This document shows positions 4,715 to 9,143 of a stretch of DNA of 9,143 bases, one piece after another. A model generated the notes under the pieces. The model saw only the letters and a list, made by a program, of their open reading frames with translations, had not been told where the DNA came from and did not search any database. Position numbers and translations under genes: made by a program. The stretch comes from Oscillospiraceae bacterium (GTDB lineage Bacteria > Bacillota_A > Clostridia > Oscillospirales > Oscillospiraceae): positions 1 to 9,143 of the forward strand of contig JAFYAB010000092.1 in assembly GCA_017540945.1 (NCBI GenBank), given 5' to 3'. Position 1 is the stretch's first letter, and every line of letters begins with the position of its first letter.

Positions 4715-5280
4715 ATCGTTTCATTCCTTTCCGCAATCACGTTTCTGAGCTTCTTCATAGCTCTGGCATATTTGGAGAGAACGGTTGCAAGGGGGAGCTT
4801 CAGGAAGGCGGCGATCTCTCTGTGCTTCCAGCCGGTCAAGGCGTGGAGCACGACGATCTGCTGTTCCTCCTCCTTCAGGACCTGCAGCCACTCCGCGACC
4901 TGGAGATTGTCCGGCACGTCTTCCACCCGCAGCAGATGCTCCCAGGCCTCCTCGGAGAGCTCCGTCTGCCGGTCTCGCTCCTTCAGACGGTCGAGACAGA
5001 GATTTCGCGTGATCGTCATCAGGTAGGCCATGGGCTTGCCCATGGAACGGTAGCTTCCGGCAGCCTCGTACAGCCGCAGATAGCAGTCGTGCAGAACATC
5101 CTCGGCGTCGAAGGAATGCTTCAGCAGCGTCAGCGCATAGGCGTAAACCGCGCTGCTGGTCATGTCGTAAATGGGCCCCATGGCCGCGGTCTCCCCCTGC
5201 GCCAAACGCGCGATCAACGATTCAAGCCTCGCGTCGGAGGGATCCTTCTCCTGCGGGGCGGCTGTATGGATCGTTTGCAT
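4711..5280 (-). CDS. ECF-type sigma-70 family RNA polymerase sigma factor
   Basis: Directs RNA polymerase to stress or envelope-response promoters; expected to be held inactive by the anti-sigma factor encoded next. Of 189 residues, region 2 covers about 20-102, with DAEDVLHDCYLRLYEA (58-73) for core binding and MAYLMTITRNLCLDRLK (84-100) for -10 recognition. Region 4 covers about 130-182, with the helix-turn-helix WKHREIAAFLKLPLATVLSK (151-170) for -35 recognition. There is no region 1 or 3, as in ECF factors. The chosen start MQTIH follows AGGGAG (5289-5294) at 8-nt spacing. The frame stays open upstream to 5427, but that extension lacks a ribosome binding site, overlaps the predicted promoter and would add a non-sigma peptide. 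The stop overlaps the anti-sigma start by four bases, indicating coupled translation. Confidence 0.92.
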   Translation of the reverse strand: MQTIHTAAPQEKDPSDARLESLIARLAQGETAAMGPIYDMTSSAVYAYALTLLKHSFDAEDVLHDCYLRLYEAAGSYRSMGKPMAYLMTITRNLCLDRLKERDRQTELSEEAWEHLLRVEDVPDNLQVAEWLQVLKEEEQQIVVLHALTGWKHREIAAFLKLPLATVLSKYARAMKKLRNVIAERNETI

Positions 5281-5398
5281 GCTTTCATCTCCCTTCACCC
5301 AGATAACGCCGGACGCGGCGCTTTTATTGCGTCGAAATGAAAAAAATATGGAAAAACTCCAAAAAGGCTTCGGAAGCTGTTCCACCCTTCCATCCGGT

Positions 5399-5427
5399 AT
5401 TCTATTCCGGAATAACAAAAGATGCAA
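5399..5427 (-). promoter_or_regulatory. Promoter of the sigma/anti-sigma operon with overlapping palindrome
   Basis: -35 TTGCAT (5422-5427) and -10 TAGAAT (5399-5404) are 17 bp apart, a good housekeeping-type promoter. The imperfect inverted repeat CCGGAAT-AGA-ATACCGG covers the -10 region (5394-5410), and ATTCCGGAAT (5404-5413) is a perfect palindrome in the spacer; either could be an operator. A 110-nt untranslated leader follows, containing the small hairpin CGCCG-CGTC-CGGCG (5307-5320) before the ribosome binding site. A separate ECF-type autoregulatory promoter in the T-rich stretch 5335-5365 is possible but not clear. Confidence 0.55.
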
Positions 5428-5470
5428 GATCGGGATTTGACATTTTCAAAAGATATGAATATAAGAAAAA

Positions 5471-5561
5471 CACAGGGGACGGAAAAACACAGGGGACGGT
5501 TCTCTGTGTTGACTGAATACGGCGCAAAGGAAGGATATTACAGAGAACCGTCCCCTGTGTT
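5471..5561. repeat. REP/MITE-like palindromic element (CACAGGGGACGG family)
   Basis: Perfect 22-bp inverted arms (5486-5507 and 5540-5561) with core CACAGGGGACGGTTCTCTGT enclose 32 nt. An extra direct copy of CACAGGGGACGG precedes the left arm (5471-5482 against 5488-5499), each after a run of A's. Repeats with this core recur in many Firmicutes genomes, to my knowledge, and resemble elements mobilised by IS200-like / REP-associated tyrosine transposases. No transposase is present here. The right arm directly abuts a truncated ABC ATPase gene. Confidence 0.75.
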
Positions 5562-5751
5562 CACCCTCATTCTGGACGAGCCAATGAACGGTCTGGACAA
5601 GGAGGGCGAGGAGGATATGCGCGGCGTTTTCGCCAAGCTCCGGGACGAGGGCAAAACCATCCTCCCGGCCTCCCACTCCGCCGAGGACATCGACCTGCTC
5701 TGCGACGCCGTCTATGAGCTGGACAAAGGCAAAATGGAGAAAATCAAATAA
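5562..5751 (+). pseudogene. 3' remnant of an ABC transporter ATP-binding protein gene
   Basis: About 60 codons encode the C-terminal end of an ABC ATPase: Walker B and D-loop LILDEPMNGLD, H-loop region LPASHSAEDIDLLCD, then AVYELDKGKM and a normal stop. Walker A, Q-loop and signature are missing, since coding sequence begins exactly at the right arm of the palindromic repeat (5561). The frame does extend upstream through the repeat to 5422, but those residues are translated repeat and unrelated DNA, with no ribosome binding site. The sequence resembles the ATPase of antibiotic/bacteriocin-type exporters. It cannot bind ATP and is almost certainly non-functional. Confidence 0.8.
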
Positions 5752-5871
5752 GCAGCCGAACAAAGCGTCGGAGCAGCAATGCTCCATTGTTGGCCCTCGC
5801 CCTTTCTTACCGAACCCAGACCCAAAAGCTGACCACGAAACACATCTTTGCGAAACAAAAAAGATACCGCA

Positions 5872-5904
5872 CCAAAAAACCCTGAGTTTTTCAGGGTTTT
5901 TTGG
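5872..5904. terminator. Bidirectional intrinsic terminator
   Basis: CCAAAAAACCCTGA / TCAGGGTTTTTTGG form a perfect 14-bp stem with a 5-nt loop, giving a run of six T's after the GC part on both strands. It lies about 120 nt beyond the ABC ATPase remnant, and may have been that gene's terminator. The 5752-5871 stretch holds no recognisable gene, only a small hairpin GGAGCA-GCAA-TGCTCC (5770-5785). Confidence 0.8.
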
Positions 5905-5960
5905 CATCTTAGGGAGTCAAAAAGTACATTGCGTTTCCGTAGATACCAAACCCCATTTTC

Positions 5961-5988
5961 AACCAACTGGCCGGATTTGAACCGGCGA
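5961..5988 (-). pseudogene. tRNA 3'-end fragment (T arm plus acceptor strand)
   Basis: The minus strand reads CGCCGG-TTCAAAT-CCGGC then CAGTTGG T: a T arm with intact 5-bp stem and TTCAAAT loop, plus a 7-nt acceptor strand and discriminator. The next bases are TGA rather than CCA. No D arm, anticodon arm or matching 5' acceptor strand is found in the ~45 nt upstream, so the tRNA is not complete. About 23 nt match the 3' end of the tRNA-Thr in this window with one difference. tRNA 3' ends are common attachment sites of integrative elements, so this may be an old att remnant. Confidence 0.6.
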
Positions 5989-6037
5989 ATAACACACAGC
6001 TCAGAAAAGTAACCGCATACCGCTCCTTGCCACCCAA

Positions 6038-6466
6038 GTGACGAGATATCATACCTTGGCCGCCAACTGCGGCGGCTTCGGCGGCAAAACCGGCATGTAC
6101 GCCGTCCCCATCAAATGCAGAACCCGGCTGGGCTACCAAATGGCGCTACTTTCGGACAGGAATGACGGCGCCATCATGGAGAGCAGCCAGATAATGAGTC
6201 CTGTTGTTCACAAAGCCTGCTTTGTGGATCTCAATGCAAATCCGGCCTTTACGGACATTGCCCGCTGTGTTACCACCAGGCAGGACGCTGGGATCGGCTC
6301 CCACCCCAGAGAACGCTCCGGGGTCTTCCAGGAGATTCGGGAGGGCGAGTTCAACGGCAAGTTCGTGCTGATCGTCACGGACGCCAGCGGGGAAACCCAT
6401 TACGGCGTCATCCGAAAGCTGACTCCCAGAGAGTGCTGGCGACTGCAGGGCTTCAGCGATCAGTGA
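6038..6466 (+). pseudogene. Fragment of a mobile-element-type DNA cytosine methyltransferase
   Basis: A 142-codon open frame from a GTG without a clear ribosome binding site ends VIRKLTPRECWRLQGFSDQ-stop. The motif RKLTPRECWRLQGF is the hallmark of conserved motif IX in C5 cytosine methyltransferases, and HTLAANCGGFGG and DLNANPAFTDIARCVTTRQDAGI resemble the target-recognition part of the phage/ICE-borne enzymes. The SAM-binding motifs, the catalytic Pro-Cys loop and the C-terminal motif X are all missing, so the gene is cut at both ends. It lies next to a tRNA 3' fragment, which fits decay of an integrated element. Confidence 0.7.
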
Positions 6467-6514
6467 TACGTTAGGGTATGGACGGTATCCTATACGGCAA
6501 CTGGTATTTCTGTA

Positions 6515-7831
6515 TTACCGGCGTCTGCCGCCGCCCATGCCGCCGAAGCCGCCCATGCCGCCGCCCAACATCTGGTTGGGGATGGAATCCACCTGCTGGC
6601 CGTTGACGAGGATGGTGCCGCCGTTGAACTGGGCGGTGCCGTCGTAGTCGAAGCTGGACTGGCCGGTGACGCTGATGGTGCCGCCGTTGATGATGATGTT
6701 GCCGTTGGAGTCCACGCCGTCGGTGTCGCCGGCGCCCATGGAGATGGTGATCTCGCCGCCGTTGATCTCCACGGTGGGGGTGTAGAGGGAGGACTTCCGG
6801 GCGGCGTTGATGCCGTCGTCCGAAGCGCTGATCTGGATCGTTCCGTCATTGATCTGAACGTAGGTGGCTTCCAGGCCCTCGGCCGCGGTAATGTCGAAGC
6901 TGCCGCCGTCGATCTGCAGCAGGGTGTTGGCGTGGATCGCGTCGTCCTTGACCTGGATCACGAAGCTGCCGCCGGCGATGTAGATGTTGCCCAGGGTCTC
7001 GTCGTCGCCGTTCTCAGCGTGCAGGCCGTCCTCCTGTGCGTACAGCGTGAAGCTGCCGTCGGCGATGGCCAGACTGTCCTTGGCCCGGATCGCGTGCTCG
7101 CTTGCTGTGATCTCATAGACGCCCGCGGTGATCGTCACCTCGTCCTTGCCCACGATGCCGCTTCCGGCCTTCGCGGTGATGCGGAGGGTGCCGGTGCCGT
7201 TGAAGGTGATATCGTCCTTGGCGAAGACCACGGCGTCCACCTCGTTTTCATCGGTCTGGGTATAGCTCCCGCCGTTGGTCAGAGTATTCACGGTGCCGTC
7301 CGCAAGGGTGACGAAGACCTTATCCGCCTGCTTGACGTAGATGGCCGCGTAGTCGGAGGACCGGATGCTCACGCCGTTCAGCACCAGCTGGACCTTGTCG
7401 TCCTTCGTCGCGTCCACAACGACGCTGCCGTCGTCCAGGGTACCGGTAAGGATATAGGTCCCCGCGGCGGTGATGGTCACGGTGCCGCCGTTGATCTGCA
7501 CGGCCTCAGAGGAGGCCGCGGCGGTCGCGCCGTTCAGGCTGATCGGCACAGCTTCGGCGGTATCGTATTCCCCGGAGAGGTCCCGCTTGGAGAAGGCCTC
7601 GCCGTAGGCGTCGCTGTCGCTGTTTGCGGAGCCCGCAGCGGCGTCCCCGGCGCTGTCCGCGGAAAGGGCGGTGAGGCTTGCGGCGCCGTCCGAATTTGCA
7701 GAGGAGATGCTTTGCGCCGTGTTCCCGGCAGCCGCCGTCTGGCTCGCCGCCGTGCCGCAGGCGGCCAGGAGCAGGGAGAGCGTCAGGAGCAGTGCGAGAA
7801 GGATGGGAGTTTTGTTTTTCAGAGTTTTCAT
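6515..7831 (-). CDS. Secreted beta-helix lipoprotein, Cthe_2159 / DUF4353 type (carbohydrate-binding)
   Basis: Predicted surface lipoprotein of 438 residues. A charged start MKTLKNK and hydrophobic core precede the lipobox LAAC, with Cys25 lipidated after cleavage. A Ser/Ala/Gly-rich spacer runs to about 80. A right-handed beta-helix follows, seen as repeated rungs such as INGGTVTI, IADGSFTL, IAGGSFVI, IDGGSFDI, INGGEITI, INGGTISV and FNGGTILV, with Asp-rich turns (DDAIHAN, DDGINAA, DTDGVDSNG) of the calcium-binding kind. The tail LGGGMGGFGGMGGGRRR is glycine-rich and basic. Cthe_2159 binds cellulose and pectin-type acidic polysaccharide; the ligand here is unknown. The start at 7831 is chosen over an in-frame ATG at 7846 because GGAGG (7840-7844) lies 8 nt upstream of it and falls inside the longer frame. 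Its neighbour is a sensor kinase. Confidence 0.88.
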   Translation of the reverse strand: MKTLKNKTPILLALLLTLSLLLAACGTAASQTAAAGNTAQSISSANSDGAASLTALSADSAGDAAAGSANSDSDAYGEAFSKRDLSGEYDTAEAVPISLNGATAAASSEAVQINGGTVTITAAGTYILTGTLDDGSVVVDATKDDKVQLVLNGVSIRSSDYAAIYVKQADKVFVTLADGTVNTLTNGGSYTQTDENEVDAVVFAKDDITFNGTGTLRITAKAGSGIVGKDEVTITAGVYEITASEHAIRAKDSLAIADGSFTLYAQEDGLHAENGDDETLGNIYIAGGSFVIQVKDDAIHANTLLQIDGGSFDITAAEGLEATYVQINDGTIQISASDDGINAARKSSLYTPTVEINGGEITISMGAGDTDGVDSNGNIIINGGTISVTGQSSFDYDGTAQFNGGTILVNGQQVDSIPNQMLGGGMGGFGGMGGGRRR

Positions 7832-7867
7832 GTTGCTTGCCTCCATTCATGTTTGATTTCTGGCGTC

Positions 7868-7876
7868 ATTGTAGCA
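7868..7876 (-). promoter_or_regulatory. Extended -10 promoter of the beta-helix lipoprotein gene
   Basis: TGC-TACAAT is an extended -10 (TACAAT at 7868-7873) about 35 nt before the chosen start codon. No strong -35 box is seen at 17 bp, which is common where the -10 is extended. T-rich DNA lies upstream. Confidence 0.55.
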
Positions 7877-7922
7877 TGGGAAAACAAAGAAATCTCCGAA
7901 AAACAAAAGCAGAAAATACGCA

Positions 7923-7972
7923 GAACACACGAAATCCCGCTTGTCGGTGGGATTTCGTGTGTTCCGTTTTTT
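7923..7972. terminator. Strong hairpin terminator between histidine kinase and lipoprotein genes
   Basis: A perfect 16-bp stem (7923-7938 with 7949-7964; GAACACACGAAATCCC and its complement) with a 10-nt loop. On the plus strand it is followed by CGTTTTTTACG, the better U-tract. On the minus strand, where the kinase gene reads into it, the tail is TGCGTATTTTC. It should separate the kinase transcript from the lipoprotein gene, although its best orientation faces away from any visible upstream gene. Confidence 0.7.
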
Positions 7973-7982
7973 ACGTGGGATT

Positions 7983-8005
7983 GCGGGCAGATTGCCCGCG
8001 CTACA
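7983..8005 (+). repeat. Small palindromic intergenic repeat, copy 2
   Basis: GCGGGC-AGATT-GCCCGC followed by GCTACA, the counterpart of the unit at 2181-2203. The stop codon of the histidine kinase (8001-8003) lies inside the unit, so insertion of the repeat may have set or slightly changed the end of that protein. Confidence 0.5.
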
Positions 8006-9143
8006 GGGGGAATACTGCCGTAAATACCGCGCCGTTCTCATTCTTTGCGGTCAGGGTCCCGTGATAGGCCTCCGCGACAGACCGGGCGATGGCCAGGCCG
8101 ATGCCGTGCTTTCCGTCCTTTCCTTTATAGAAGCGCTCGAACACGCGGGGCAGATCCTCCTCCGCCACGCCGGGGCCGTCGTCGGCCACCCGGACGACCG
8201 CGCCTTCTTCGCTGCTGCGGCAGCTCAGGCGGATCTCTTTGCGCGCGTAGCGCACCGCGTTGGAGATCAGGTTGCCGAAGAGCCGCTGGGCGTCCTGCTC
8301 CCGGATCGCCAGCATAACAGGGTCTTCGTCAAAATCAAAGGAGAAGGTCAGCCCCTTCTTCTCCGCCTCCGTGTGCTGCTCGGAGACGCAGAGGGAAAGG
8401 ACCTCCCGCAGGTCGATGGGCTCGATGCTGCCCTCCGGCCTGCCCCTGCCCATACGGGAGAGGTAGAGGATGTCCTCCACCATGCCGGTGAGCTTGTCGG
8501 ACTCCGAGAGGATGACCCGGCCGGCCTTTTGGGGCTCGATCACCCCGTAGACGATGCCCTCCGCGTTGCCGCGGATGGAGGTCAGGGGCGTGCGCAGCTC
8601 GTGGGAGACGTTCTGAAAGAAGGTCTCCTGCTTCTGCTTCGCGTCATTGAGTTCCTGTACCATACCGTTCATAGAATCAGCAAGCTTTTGAAATTCCGCG
8701 TCCCGGAAGCTCAGCTCCCGCGGCTCCAGCTTCCCGCCGCCGATCTCGGAGGCGAAGTCAGAGAGGGTCTGCGCCGGCTTTGCAAAGGATTTGGCGAAGC
8801 GGCGGCTCAGCAGCACGGAAATCAGGATGGCCGCTCCGATGACAATCAAAAGAATGAGATTCACCCGCTGGGAAAAGGCCGTGATGGAGCTCACGTCGGC
8901 GTAAATCAACAGGAGGCTGTCGGCCTCTACCGGGTCTGTCTGAATGGAGATGGTATATGTTGCGTTGTCCAGAGACACGACCTTGCTCTCTATGCCTGCA
9001 GACAGATCGTGGTCACGGACGTAGCAGGCCAACTCGTTTGCCGTCGCCTCGTTTCCGTACAGGACCTTTTTCAGAGATCCGTCCTCCGTCAGCACCGCGG
9101 CGCTGTATTCCGCGCCGGTCACGCGATCTGGTTTTTCGTCAAA
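8001..9143 (-). CDS. Sensor histidine kinase (HAMP, HisKA, HATPase_c), partial at 5' end
   Basis: Membrane sensor kinase that autophosphorylates on His and passes phosphate to a response regulator, not seen here and probably beyond the right edge. The 380 visible residues begin in frame at the window end with no stop, so the N-terminus, including the first membrane helix, is missing; a GTG at 9122 is open upstream and is not a convincing start. In order: part of an extracytoplasmic sensor domain (1-90); a membrane helix VNLILLIVIGAAILISVLL (94-112); a HAMP-like segment (113-165); the H-box FFQNVSHELRTPLTSI with phospho-acceptor H181; N-box NLISNAVRYA (291-300); G1 DDGPGV (321-326); F-box FERFYKG (335-341); and G2 KHGIGLAIA (346-354). 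All catalytic motifs are intact. The stop falls within a palindromic repeat, followed by a strong hairpin terminator. It may control the adjacent lipoprotein gene, but nothing in the sequence proves it. Confidence 0.93.
   Translation of the reverse strand, partial: FDEKPDRVTGAEYSAAVLTEDGSLKKVLYGNEATANELACYVRDHDLSAGIESKVVSLDNATYTISIQTDPVEADSLLLIYADVSSITAFSQRVNLILLIVIGAAILISVLLSRRFAKSFAKPAQTLSDFASEIGGGKLEPRELSFRDAEFQKLADSMNGMVQELNDAKQKQETFFQNVSHELRTPLTSIRGNAEGIVYGVIEPQKAGRVILSESDKLTGMVEDILYLSRMGRGRPEGSIEPIDLREVLSLCVSEQHTEAEKKGLTFSFDFDEDPVMLAIREQDAQRLFGNLISNAVRYARKEIRLSCRSSEEGAVVRVADDGPGVAEEDLPRVFERFYKGKDGKHGIGLAIARSVAEAYHGTLTAKNENGAVFTAVFPL

Noticed and set aside
5281..5427. 49-residue N-terminal extension of the sigma factor
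   Set aside because: No ribosome binding site at 5427, the sequence overlaps the predicted promoter, and sigma homology starts after the internal Met at 5280, which has AGGGAG at 8 nt.
5961..6036. Complete tRNA gene on the minus strand
   Set aside because: Only the T arm and 3' acceptor strand are recognisable. No D arm, anticodon stem or 5' acceptor partner lies at the required distance, and CCA is replaced by TGA.
5909..6139. 76-codon minus-strand frame containing FAGSNPASW
   Set aside because: This peptide is the translated T arm of a tRNA fragment, not a protein.
6932..8023. 363-codon plus-strand reading frame antisense to the lipoprotein gene
   Set aside because: Val/Gly/Asp-rich shadow of the repetitive beta-helix gene; it crosses the promoter and terminator and matches no family.

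Overview
The window looks like chromosomal DNA of a GC-rich, Gram-positive gut-type Clostridia (Oscillospiraceae-like). The evidence is AGGAGG-type ribosome binding sites, a rubrerythrin with an N-terminal rubredoxin domain, an Lsa-type ABC-F ATPase, a sigma factor next to an RsgI-like anti-sigma factor, and a Cthe_2159-type lipoprotein. Assignment below family level is not supported by sequence reading alone. All intact protein genes lie on the minus strand; the plus strand carries one tRNA and gene remnants.

Layout. (1) 1-558: 'reverse' rubrerythrin, missing its last few codons at the left edge, with a promoter and a PerR-box-like element. (2) 648-2156: an ABC-F protein related to Lsa-type ribosome-protection factors. 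Its ~270-nt leader holds a three-codon upstream ORF (Met-Arg-stop), a long hairpin and a terminator-like hairpin, as expected of antibiotic-sensing attenuation. (3) 2479-2680: a 23-bp tandem repeat between divergent promoters, then tRNA-Thr(CGT) and its terminator on the plus strand. (4) 2717-3340: no protein gene. It holds a nested hairpin built from GGGTCA repeats and a probable free-standing structured RNA (about 2862-3081, minus) with its own promoter and strong terminator. (5) 3341-5280: an ECF-type sigma factor and a membrane anti-sigma factor, translationally coupled by an ATGA overlap. The anti-sigma factor has an RsgI-type extracytoplasmic domain, a very acidic repeat linker and two PepSY domains. 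(6) 5471-6466: a patch of genomic debris with a REP/MITE-like palindrome, the tail of an ABC transporter ATPase, the 3' end of a tRNA, and a fragment of a mobile-element-type cytosine methyltransferase. (7) 6515-7831: a secreted beta-helix lipoprotein (Cthe_2159 / DUF4353 type). (8) 8001-9143: a sensor histidine kinase whose start lies beyond the right edge.

How the genes work together. Much of the window concerns sensing and defence at the envelope or ribosome: peroxide detoxification, ribosome protection against antibiotics, a signal-transducing sigma/anti-sigma pair, and a two-component sensor beside a wall- or polysaccharide-binding lipoprotein. No single new multi-gene system is evident. 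The most interesting signals are RNA-level: the ABC-F leader with its minimal uORF and the unassigned structured RNA.
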